Below, piece after piece: positions 7,006 to 13,953 of a stretch of DNA of 19,913 bases (position 1 is its first letter; every line of letters begins with the position of its first letter). The stretch comes from Firmicutes bacterium UBA3914 (GTDB lineage: Bacteria > Bacillota > Limnochordia > Darwinibacteriales > Darwinibacteriaceae). The DNA lies in NCBI GenBank assembly GCA_002391385.1, contig DGEY01000087.1:1-19913 (forward strand). The letters run 5' to 3'. The position numbers and the translations under genes are program-made. The notes beneath the pieces were generated by a model. The model did not search any database. It saw nothing but the letters and a program-made list of their open reading frames with translations, and was not told where the DNA came from.

Positions 7006-7031
7006 GGCCCGCCCCCCATGGGGAGCGGACC
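7006..7031 (-). terminator. Terminator hairpin after the GH3 gene
   Basis: On the minus strand GGTCCGC pairs with GCGGGCC (7 bp, one G-U) round an inner CCCC/GGGG pair, about 20 bp after the GH3 stop. Only a short T-rich stretch (CCATTTGTT) follows. The stem is very stable, but the tail is weaker than in a textbook terminator. Confidence 0.55.
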
Positions 7032-7050
7032 GCTACCAGCAAGAATCAGC

Positions 7051-9411
7051 TTATTCCACGGTGCAGGTGCTGAAGAAGACCTGCCGCTGGGGATAGCGCC
7101 TGAGTCCGCCTTCTAAAGTGAGCACCGTCTCCAAGGGGAACTCTTCCGAAGAGCGTCCCACCGCCACCCAGAACTCACCGGGCTCGGTGATCCACTGCCC
7201 CAGTTCGTTCAAGAAGGAGAGCAGCTCCAGGGGCACCCGGAAGGTGAGGCGTTTGCTCTCCCCGGGCTCCAGGTACACCGCTTGGAAGCCCTTCAGCTCC
7301 AGGGTAGGCCGCACCCGGGAGGCCACCCGGTCCGCGACGTACAGCTGGGCCACTTCGTGTCCCCCGCGGTCTCCGGTATTGGTAATGCTGCAGGATACCA
7401 CCAGTTCCTCACCTTGGAAGGCCGCGGCGAAGTCTCCGTACTCAAAGCTGGTGTAGGACAAACCGTAGCCGAAGGGATACAGGGGTCTACTGCTCATGGT
7501 CAGGTAGTGGCGGTTTTTGGAGATGTACTTGCGGTTGTAGTGCACGGGCAGCTGCCCCACATCCTGGGGAATGGATACCGGCAGGCGCCCGCCGGGGGTG
7601 TAATCCCCAAACAGGATGTCCGCAACCGCATGGCCGCCCTCTTCCCCAGGCAGCCAGGCCTCTAGGATGGCCGGCGCCTGCTTGTGCAGCCAGGGCAGGG
7701 CCAGGGGCCGTCCGTTCACCAGGACCACCACCGTGGGCTTGCCCACCGCCAGCACCTGCTCCACCAGCTCCCGCTGGACGCCGGGGAGATCCAAATCGGT
7801 GCGGTCCTGGAACTCGCCGTCGGAATCCAGCTGGTCACCGGACAGCTCGCCGCTCATGTAGCGTTCGTCTTCGCTGAGGGTGTTCACACCAGATAGGCCG
7901 GACCTGCCGCCCACAACCAAAATCACCGCATCCGCCTGCCGGGCCGCCTCCACCGCCTTGGGGATACCGGAGCGATCCTGGCCCAAAATGGTGCAGCCCT
8001 CCTCATAGTGCACCTGGGTCTCGGGGCTCACCGCTGCTTTGATCCCTTCCAGGACGCTCACGATGCGCACCGCATCCTCGGCCCTGTTCACATGGGCGCT
8101 GTAGGCGTAGTCCCCCAAGAGGTTGCGGGTGGAAGCCGCGTTGGGGCCGATCACCGCCAGGGAAGCCAGGTCCTTGCGCAGGGGCAGAAGCCCGCCTTCG
8201 TTTTTCAAAAGCACCATGGAGCGGCGGGCCGCTTCCCTGGCCAGCTCCCGCTGGGCCGGCGTTTCAAACTGCTCCGCCTCCACCACTGCGGCCACCATGG
8301 GCCTGTCGAAGATGCCCAGGGCAAGTTTCACGGCCAGGTGCCGCTTCACCGACAGGTCGATCAGCTCTTCTGAGACGAGCCCCTCCTGCACAGACTGGAT
8401 AAGCTGTTCCCCATAGCACTGGGTGTGGGGCAGTTCCACATCCAGCCCCGCCGCGAGGGCCAGCAGGGCCGAGATCTTTTCATCGGGCGAGATGCGGTGG
8501 TCCGTATTCAGCATGGGGATGCTCCAGTAGTCGGAAACCACAACCCCCTCAAAACCCCACTCATCCCGCAGGATCTCCGTGAGCAGCTTGCGGGACGCGG
8601 CGCAGGGCACTCCGTCCCAGTCGTGGTAGGCGTTCATCACCGAGAGCACACCTTCGTGCTTCACCACCGCCTCAAAGGGCAGCAGGTGCTGCTCCCGCAT
8701 TTCAAATTCAGACAGGTGCACCGGGGCGTGGTTGCGCCCTCCCTCGCACACGCCGTGGCCGGCGAAGTGCTTCAAGGTAGCGGCGATGCCCTCCGCCAGG
8801 TTAGGCCCGTGCAGGCCCCGCACGTAAGCCGCAGCCATGGCCCCAACCAGGTAGGGGTCTTCGCCGAAGGTCTCCTCCACCCGGCCCCAGCGGAAATCCC
8901 GGGCCAGATCTAACACAGGCGACAGCCCCAGATGGGCTCCCACAGCCCGCATCTGCTCCCGGATCACGGTGGTAACCCGCTCCATCAGACCCGGGTCAAA
9001 GGTGGCCGCCATACCGATGCTCTGGGGGAATGTGGTTCCCCCTTTGGCCATGTAGCCCGAAAGGCATTCTTCATGCATGAGCGCGGGGATACCCAAACGG
9101 GTCTCCTTCAGCAGATATTCTTGAATTTCATTGGCCGCCCGGGCCGCTTCCTCCGGCCCCAGGTCGCTGGCGCCGGCCAGGCGCGAGATCTGGCCGATGC
9201 CCCGGCTGAGAAGTTTTTTCCCCTCCTGGCTCAGGCGGCCGTTTTCCAGCAGCTGCTGGGGCCCGAAGGAACCCAGCTGGGCCACCTTTTCCTCAAGGGT
9301 CATCTGCTGCACCAACTCTTCTGCTCTGGCCAGGTGTTCCTCCTTGATCAGCTTTGCTCTCACCTTTTTCCTCCTTCTCCCGCAGGCTGGCCTTTCAGGG
9401 CCTGCTGTCAT
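7051..9411 (-). CDS. Glycoside hydrolase family 3 beta-glycosidase, cytoplasmic
   Basis: A 786-aa GH3 enzyme, of beta-glucosidase or beta-xylosidase type, releasing terminal sugars from beta-linked oligosaccharides. The N-terminal TIM-barrel has MTLEEKV, KHFAGHG and VVSDYW, whose Asp is the nucleophile (D278 counted from the GTG start). The middle alpha/beta domain contains GEFQDRTDLDLPGVQ, with the likely acid/base Glu. A fibronectin-III-like domain follows PFGYGLSYTSFEY. There is no signal peptide, so the substrate is probably imported oligosaccharide. Two starts compete: ATG 9411 (GGAGGAG, spacing 8) and GTG 9363 (AAGGAGG, spacing 6), the latter giving 770 aa. Homology should start near the GTG, because the extra 16 residues are basic and low in complexity. 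It follows the LacI-family gene and is probably controlled by it. Confidence 0.95.
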   Translation of the reverse strand: MTAGPERPACGRRRKKVRAKLIKEEHLARAEELVQQMTLEEKVAQLGSFGPQQLLENGRLSQEGKKLLSRGIGQISRLAGASDLGPEEAARAANEIQEYLLKETRLGIPALMHEECLSGYMAKGGTTFPQSIGMAATFDPGLMERVTTVIREQMRAVGAHLGLSPVLDLARDFRWGRVEETFGEDPYLVGAMAAAYVRGLHGPNLAEGIAATLKHFAGHGVCEGGRNHAPVHLSEFEMREQHLLPFEAVVKHEGVLSVMNAYHDWDGVPCAASRKLLTEILRDEWGFEGVVVSDYWSIPMLNTDHRISPDEKISALLALAAGLDVELPHTQCYGEQLIQSVQEGLVSEELIDLSVKRHLAVKLALGIFDRPMVAAVVEAEQFETPAQRELAREAARRSMVLLKNEGGLLPLRKDLASLAVIGPNAASTRNLLGDYAYSAHVNRAEDAVRIVSVLEGIKAAVSPETQVHYEEGCTILGQDRSGIPKAVEAARQADAVILVVGGRSGLSGVNTLSEDERYMSGELSGDQLDSDGEFQDRTDLDLPGVQRELVEQVLAVGKPTVVVLVNGRPLALPWLHKQAPAILEAWLPGEEGGHAVADILFGDYTPGGRLPVSIPQDVGQLPVHYNRKYISKNRHYLTMSSRPLYPFGYGLSYTSFEYGDFAAAFQGEELVVSCSITNTGDRGGHEVAQLYVADRVASRVRPTLELKGFQAVYLEPGESKRLTFRVPLELLSFLNELGQWITEPGEFWVAVGRSSEEFPLETVLTLEGGLRRYPQRQVFFSTCTVE
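9382..9405 (-). repeat. Hairpin just ahead of the GH3 ribosome binding site
   Basis: An inverted repeat GCAGGC / GCCTGC with an inner CCT / AGG pair lies between the two candidate start codons of the GH3 gene. In RNA it would sit about 10 bases upstream of the second ribosome binding site, so it could affect which start is used. Confidence 0.35.
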
Positions 9412-9485
9412 AGAACTTGCTCCTCCAGGACAACCAGGTCATCTGCGGCTGCGCCGCCAGAGTCAGTGTAGCTTAAACCACCTCC

Positions 9486-10511
9486 CTAGCCTTTTCCACC
9501 GCACGAGCGCCTGACCACCAGTTCCGCTTCCAGGCGGACCTTGATCGTTTTGCGCATGGGATACTCAATCTGTTTCACCAGCTCCTCCGTGGCTATGCGG
9601 GCCAGGTCTTCATAGGGGACCCGGATGGTGGTGAGGCTCGGCTCAACGTAGGAGGCGAGGACAATATCATCGAAGCCCACCATGCGCACATCCTCCGGTA
9701 TCTTCACCCCCGCCTCCTGCAGAACCCGCATGCAGCCGATGGCCATCATGTCATTGGCCGCGAAAATGCCGTCGGGCATCTGCCCCTGCTTGAGCAGGTA
9801 GTAGCCGCAGCGCTCGCCGGCGGGTTCATGAAAATCTCCCTGATAGACTATGATCTGCCGGTTTTCCAGGCCGTGATCCCGGCAGGCCTGGAGAAAGCCC
9901 TTCTGCCGTTCCAGGGCATCCCGGGAGTCTTTGGGCCCGGCAATATGCAGCACCCTGCGGCAGCCCAGCCGGGCCAGGTGCTCCCCTGCCCGGTAGCCTC
10001 CGGCATAATCATCCACCGCCACATAGCTGAAGGGCCCCTCCATATCCACCGGGGGCATGGTCAGGTGGAAGAAGGGGATACCCGCGGTGCGCAGGTGCTT
10101 CACGTAGGTGTGCTCCATGTCGTAGTAGCTGCCCACAATCAGGGCACCCTCAAACTGCTTGGTGGCTATCTCCCAGCGCAGGAAGGAGGAAAGTTTCCCT
10201 TCGGGCGTGCCAAAATGAAGGACCAGGTGATAACCGAGGCGTTCGGCAGCCACGTAGATGGGATGCAGGAACATCATGGCGTACTGGCTGTCCCGCAGGG
10301 TCTGGGTGGGCGAGGTGCTGGGCCAAGTGACCAGTACAGCCAAGGTTTGTTTCAGCTTTTTCCCTGTCCTTTTCTCATAGCCCAGTTCCGCCGCCACTTC
10401 CAAAACCCTGGCCGCCACTGCTGCGTTGGCCGTCTGATGCCCGTTCAGGACCCGGCTCACCGTGGCCAGGGAAGTACCCGCGCGCTGGGCGATATCCCTC
10501 ATGGTAACCAT
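9486..10511 (-). CDS. LacI/GalR-family transcriptional regulator
   Basis: A 341-aa regulator. The N-terminal helix-turn-helix is MRDIAQRAGTSLATVSRVLNG (residues 4-24), followed by the hinge helix (VAARVLEVAAELGY). The rest is a periplasmic-binding-protein-like sugar-sensing domain with the usual landmarks: YVAVDDYAGG, GIFAANDMMAIG and VRMVGFDDI. Start: ATG 10511 with AGGAGG five bases upstream; a second in-frame ATG at codon 4 lacks such spacing. It is 74-122 bp upstream of the GH3 gene on the same strand, so it most likely controls that enzyme and itself, with a sugar as ligand. The actual sugar cannot be read from sequence. Confidence 0.95.
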   Translation of the reverse strand: MVTMRDIAQRAGTSLATVSRVLNGHQTANAAVAARVLEVAAELGYEKRTGKKLKQTLAVLVTWPSTSPTQTLRDSQYAMMFLHPIYVAAERLGYHLVLHFGTPEGKLSSFLRWEIATKQFEGALIVGSYYDMEHTYVKHLRTAGIPFFHLTMPPVDMEGPFSYVAVDDYAGGYRAGEHLARLGCRRVLHIAGPKDSRDALERQKGFLQACRDHGLENRQIIVYQGDFHEPAGERCGYYLLKQGQMPDGIFAANDMMAIGCMRVLQEAGVKIPEDVRMVGFDDIVLASYVEPSLTTIRVPYEDLARIATEELVKQIEYPMRKTIKVRLEAELVVRRSCGGKG

Positions 10512-10579
10512 AGGCTCCTCCTCAACAGTTTACATTCTTTCACTAAAGTTCTTCTGTGCTTAACCCCCTTTTCCTGCCT

Positions 10580-10595
10580 TGTTTCAAATGTTTCA
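10580..10595. repeat. Direct repeat upstream of the LacI-family gene
   Basis: TGTTTCA occurs twice with a 9-bp period (10580-10586 and 10589-10595), about 70-85 bp upstream of the regulator start. It could be part of a regulatory site, but it is not the palindrome expected for a LacI operator. No convincing -35/-10 pair was found near it. Confidence 0.3.
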
Positions 10596-10619
10596 GGCCC
10601 GTCCAGGAAAGCCGGGCGC

Positions 10620-10658
10620 GGCAAAGGGCCGGTCTCCCTGGGGAAGATCGGCCCTGCC
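10620..10658 (-). terminator. Possible terminator after the Dps-like gene
   Basis: AGGGCCG / CGGCCCT (7 bp) is extended by outer GGC / GCC, about 30 bp after the dps-like stop codon on the minus strand. No uridine tract follows, so termination efficiency is doubtful. Confidence 0.35.
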
Positions 10659-10687
10659 AGCTCTGTTCTATTTAGTTGACTGCTTCG

Positions 10688-11434
10688 CTACTGGAGGGGT
10701 GTGCGGGGATCCATGGGGCGGTCACCGGCGATGTTCCCCGACTGGAAGATCAGATGCTCCATGCCCCTCACCAGTGTATCATCCTCCAGCACGCTGTAGA
10801 GGTGGTAGCCCAAATCTTCCCGTTCCACCAGAATATCTTCCAGGACCTCCACAGTGCCGTAGTCCTTGAGCTGGTGGGCCCGCTCAATGGTCTTGCGCAG
10901 CATCTGCTGGATTTTCAGCTCGTGTTCCAGATCGTTGCGCAGGAAGTCCCGGATGGAATACCTGCCCTCCGGTTCGCATTTGATGTAGGACAGCTCGTGC
11001 TGGGCCACGGGATGGGCGGTGGGCACCATACCCAGCCGGGCCACCCGCTCACCCACATCGTCGATGTGCTTCATGGTCTTTTCAATGTGTTCCTCCAGGA
11101 GGTGGTGCAGGCTGATGAAGCCTTCGGCCCCCTCGCTCAGCCAGTGGTGCTTGTTGTACTGGTGGAGGGCCACAGTGAGCGCGCACTGGTGTTCATCCAG
11201 CATAAGAGCTATTTCCTGCCGCACTTCCAGGGGCAGGCTGATCCCGCAGCCCACCTTCTTGGCGGTGCGGGGCTGCTGGCGCACAATCATCTGGTGTTCG
11301 GTGGCATGCCCAGGTATCTGGGGATCAAAGCCGTACTTATCCAGCTTGAACCGGCCGTCGAAGGCCTTGAGGTCCTGGGAAACAATCTCCATATCCTGCA
11401 TAGTAGGTGTAGGCGGCTGCAGGTTTTCCGGCAT
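10688..11434 (-). CDS. Dps-like ferritin with extended N-terminus
   Basis: A 248-aa ferritin-like protein of the Dps/DpsA group, which stores iron and consumes peroxide at inter-subunit ferroxidase sites. Recognisable family residues are YNKHHW (H96, H97), LHHLLEE (H110, E114, E115) and DDVGERVARLG (D125/D126, E129). It is longer than classical Dps (about 160-180 aa), with about 65 extra residues at the N-terminus and a C-terminal extension. I chose ATG 11434 because GGGAGG precedes it; the open frame upstream only shadows the ABC ATPase gene. It lies 85 bp after that gene on the same strand, so it may share the hydrogenase transcript. Oxidative and iron protection of Fe-S enzymes is inferred. 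Confidence 0.8.
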   Translation of the reverse strand: MPENLQPPTPTMQDMEIVSQDLKAFDGRFKLDKYGFDPQIPGHATEHQMIVRQQPRTAKKVGCGISLPLEVRQEIALMLDEHQCALTVALHQYNKHHWLSEGAEGFISLHHLLEEHIEKTMKHIDDVGERVARLGMVPTAHPVAQHELSYIKCEPEGRYSIRDFLRNDLEHELKIQQMLRKTIERAHQLKDYGTVEVLEDILVEREDLGYHLYSVLEDDTLVRGMEHLIFQSGNIAGDRPMDPRTPLQ

Positions 11435-11519
11435 AGTCTTCCTCCCTTTCCGCGTAGGTTGTTCCCTAGTAGTTTCCCAGCTGGGGAGAATAATATGCGG
11501 AAGGGAAAGGCAGCGGGCC

Positions 11520-12239
11520 TCACCCCGCCTGGTCCAGCAGCACCCGGATGGCCGCGGCCACCTCCCAGCCGCTCCTTCCCCTGGAGGCCTGCAGATCCAG
11601 CTCCTGGAGAGTCCTGGCAGGGCGGGGCGAGAGCACCACCGCCCGGTCCGCGAGGAGCACCGCCTCGTCCGGGTCGTGGGTGACCAGCAGCGCGGCAAAG
11701 CCCGCCTGCCTATGCGCGGCCTTAAGCAGCTGCTGCAGCTCGCCTTTGGCCTCTCCATCCAGGGACTTGAAGGGCTCGTCCAAAAGCAGAAGATCGGGCT
11801 GGACCGCCAGGGCCCTGGCCAGCTCCACCCGCTGCTTCATGCCGCCGCTGAGCTCCCGGGGATAGGCCCCGCGGAAAACGGTCAGCCCCACCTGCTCCAG
11901 GATCTGGCGGCGCAGAGCTGCACCTCTGCTGCCCGGAAACAAGCCTTCCTGGACAAAGCGGATGTTCTCCTCCACCGTCTTCCAGGGCAGAAGCCGCGGC
12001 TCTTGAAACACGTAGCCGAGGCGCACCCCGGCCCCTACGCTTACCCTGCCCCTGGTGGGCCGGAGAATTCCCGCGGCCAGGTTGAGCAGGGTGGTCTTTC
12101 CGCAGCCCGAGGGCCCCACCAAGGCCGCGATCTCCCCCGGCGCCAGGGCCAGGGAAAAATCCTCCACCACCTGGAGCCTGCCCCCCGCCGAGGTGAATTC
12201 CTTGTACACCCCGTGAAACTCCAGAACCGTCTGTTTCAT
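11520..12239 (-). CDS. NitT/TauT-type ABC transporter ATPase
   Basis: A 239-aa ABC ATPase of the nitrate/sulfonate/taurine-type import family. Walker A is GPSGCGKTT (42-50), the Q-loop is YVFQEPRLLPW (76-86), the signature is LSGGMKQR (130-137), Walker B is LLLLDEP (150-156), and the H-loop is in LLVTHDPDEAVLLADR. The RLLPW and THDPDEA elements are typical of SsuB/TauB relatives. Its ATG overlaps the permease stop codon by four bases (ATGA), so the two are translationally coupled. Substrate is unknown. Confidence 0.94.
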   Translation of the reverse strand: MKQTVLEFHGVYKEFTSAGGRLQVVEDFSLALAPGEIAALVGPSGCGKTTLLNLAAGILRPTRGRVSVGAGVRLGYVFQEPRLLPWKTVEENIRFVQEGLFPGSRGAALRRQILEQVGLTVFRGAYPRELSGGMKQRVELARALAVQPDLLLLDEPFKSLDGEAKGELQQLLKAAHRQAGFAALLVTHDPDEAVLLADRAVVLSPRPARTLQELDLQASRGRSGWEVAAAIRVLLDQAG

Positions 12240-13012
12240 GCCCACCACCTCTCGGCGCGGTGCTTCAAGGGAAGCAGCAGCCCGTATTCGCACACCAGCA
12301 TCACGGCGATCAGGACCAGCACCCAGGCGAACACCTTTTCCGTCTCCAGGTTGCTGTTGGCGGTGCTGAGCAGAAAGCCCACCCCGCTTGTGCTGCCCAT
12401 GAACTCGGCGAAAATCGCGGCCTTCCAGGCAAAGGAAAAGCCCACACTCACCGTGTTGGCCAGCTGGGGCAGAAGGGCAGGCAGGTAGAGCTGGGTGACG
12501 ATCTGGCGCCGGCTGCAGCGGTACACCTGGGCCATCTCCACCAGCCGGCCGTCGATGCTGTCCAGACTCGCCGCGGTGTTGGCAAAACTCAACGGCAGGG
12601 TGACCATGAAGATGAGGAAGATGGGCGCGCTCTGGCTGGCCACTCCAAACCAGATCACCGCCAGAATGGTCCAGACCACCGGAGGAATGATCTGCACGAT
12701 GGCCAGGATGGGCCGAAGCAGCGCCCGCCAGAAAGCTGTCCCTTTGGTCAGGGCGGCCAGACTGAAGCCGGCTAAGAGCGCTAGGGCATAGCCCCACACC
12801 GTGCGGCGCAGGGTGATGGCAACGTTGCCCAGCAGGCTGCCCTCCCGCCAGAGGGTCACCAGCGCCCGCCAGGTCTCCCCCGGCGAAGGGAGGATCATGG
12901 GATGGTAGTACCGGGCCAGGCCGCTCCAGAGCGCGAGCACGGCGGCGGGGCCCAAAAGCCCCGCGAGTATTCTTCTCAGCTCCTGCCGGTGTTTAGAAAT
13001 AAAAGCTGTCAT
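12236..13012 (-). CDS. NitT/TauT-type ABC transporter permease
   Basis: About 258 aa with six or so membrane helices and the family layout of SsuC/TauC permeases: the start of the core at LPSPGETWRAL, and the cytoplasmic coupling segment EMAQVYRCSRRQIVTQLYLPALLPQLANTV with its EAA-like motif. I selected ATG 13012; a GTG at 13027 in the same frame is possible. Neither has a strong ribosome binding site. Both lie inside the 3' end of the binding-protein gene, so translation is probably coupled. Confidence 0.93.
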   Translation of the reverse strand: MTAFISKHRQELRRILAGLLGPAAVLALWSGLARYYHPMILPSPGETWRALVTLWREGSLLGNVAITLRRTVWGYALALLAGFSLAALTKGTAFWRALLRPILAIVQIIPPVVWTILAVIWFGVASQSAPIFLIFMVTLPLSFANTAASLDSIDGRLVEMAQVYRCSRRQIVTQLYLPALLPQLANTVSVGFSFAWKAAIFAEFMGSTSGVGFLLSTANSNLETEKVFAWVLVLIAVMLVCEYGLLLPLKHRAERWWA

Positions 13013-13943
13013 CGGGCAGCTGACCACCTATCATCTCGGGGAAGAAATCCATGATTTCGCCGAAGAACAGTTCGATAAGGTCCCGGGCCTCCTCCCGGGG
13101 ATAGACCTGGAAGTGGATGCGGTCCAGTGACTGCCGGAAAATCGCCGCATTCTGGCCGAAATGCCGCTCCGCCAGGGCGGAGGCTTCCAGGGGATGGGCC
13201 TGCACCCACTCCACCCCCTCCCGGTAGAGGCGGGCGATTTGGGCAGTTAGCTCCGGCTGCTCCCGGGCGAAGCTGCCCCGCACAAACAGTCCCACAAAGG
13301 GGATGCGCTCATCTCCGTGCAGCTTTCCCCATTCCTTTTGCATGTCAAAGGAGAGATGGGCCTCTGGAAAGCTGTTCAAAGTGATGGTGACCAGCGGCTC
13401 CGGCAGGATGATGGCATCCACCCGGCCCAGCTGGAAGGTTCTGGCCCCATTGTTGGAGGGAAGGTAGACAAACTCCACCCTGCCAGGCTCCGCCCCGTTT
13501 TGCACCAGAAGGTAGCGGGCCAGGAAGTCCAACGGTCCCCCCTGCAGGGGCAGGCAGAGGGTCCTCCCTTCCAGATCAGCCCAGCCCTCCGGGGCGAAGC
13601 CCGCGGTGAGGAGGTAATCAATGCCCCAGGTGTTGGTGTTGACAAGTTGGAGGTCCACTCCCCGGTTATAGGCCTTGGCGCCCACATTGACCCCGGTGAC
13701 CAGGAAATCCAGATCGCCGCTGGCCACAAGGGCAATACCCCGCTGGTGGTCCTGGGAGATGAAGATCTCCAGGTCCACGGCGTCTAAAAGGCCCTCTTCT
13801 TCCAGCCAGAGCAGGGGCAGAAGCCCCACCGCGGGGGGCCCCTGGATGCGGATCGCGCCGGCCTCGGCAGCAGCCAGGTTCCCCGGCAGGAAAAGCATGG
13901 CAAGGAACGCGAAGAACAGGATGGCAGATCTGCGCCTGATCAT
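12993..13943 (-). CDS. Periplasmic-type substrate-binding protein, NMT1/SsuA-like
   Basis: A 316-aa solute-binding protein with a Sec signal (MIRRRSAILFFAFLAMLFLP, cleavage likely after AAA near residue 26). The mature part follows the NMT1/SsuA/TauA pattern: GLLPLLWLEEEGLL, SGDLDFLVTG and LPSNNGARTFQLGRVDAIILPEP. There is no cysteine after the signal, hence no lipid anchor, which is unusual for a monoderm. The gene starts 10 bp after hydA, and its GGAGGG ribosome binding site abuts the hydA stop codon, so it belongs to the hydrogenase operon. Substrate cannot be assigned: family members bind sulfonates, nitrate, bicarbonate or thiamine precursors. Confidence 0.92.
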   Translation of the reverse strand: MIRRRSAILFFAFLAMLFLPGNLAAAEAGAIRIQGPPAVGLLPLLWLEEEGLLDAVDLEIFISQDHQRGIALVASGDLDFLVTGVNVGAKAYNRGVDLQLVNTNTWGIDYLLTAGFAPEGWADLEGRTLCLPLQGGPLDFLARYLLVQNGAEPGRVEFVYLPSNNGARTFQLGRVDAIILPEPLVTITLNSFPEAHLSFDMQKEWGKLHGDERIPFVGLFVRGSFAREQPELTAQIARLYREGVEWVQAHPLEASALAERHFGQNAAIFRQSLDRIHFQVYPREEARDLIELFFGEIMDFFPEMIGGQLPDDSFYF

Positions 13944-13953
13944 GGGCTCCCTC

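Larger units (their letters stand above)
6794..7050. other. Intergenic region between the GH3 and tat units
   Basis: No gene was found here. It holds the tatA promoter and operator-like repeat on the low-coordinate side, and the GH3 terminator hairpin on the high-coordinate side. A further small hairpin (TCCCC / GGGGA, 6898-6914) lies between them and is too weak to name. Confidence 0.6.

Noticed and set aside
11476..11485. The palindrome CCCAGCTGGG between the ATPase and Dps-like genes
   Set aside because: It has no room for a loop without losing pairs, no T-tract, and no match to a PerR- or Fur-type box that I know. No function is assigned.
11435..11758. An N-terminal extension of the Dps-like protein
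   Set aside because: It overlaps the ATPase gene in another frame and is Arg/Pro/Ser-rich noise. The ATG at 11434 has a strong ribosome binding site.
11019..12488. A 489-codon plus-strand open frame across the Dps-like, ATPase and permease genes
   Set aside because: It crosses several minus-strand genes with clear family motifs. The product is low-complexity, typical of antisense frames in GC-rich DNA.
12240..12797. An open frame extending the ABC ATPase upstream to 425 aa
   Set aside because: The extension is a second-frame shadow of the permease gene. The ATPase motifs start after the ATG at 12239, which overlaps the permease stop codon in the usual coupled way.
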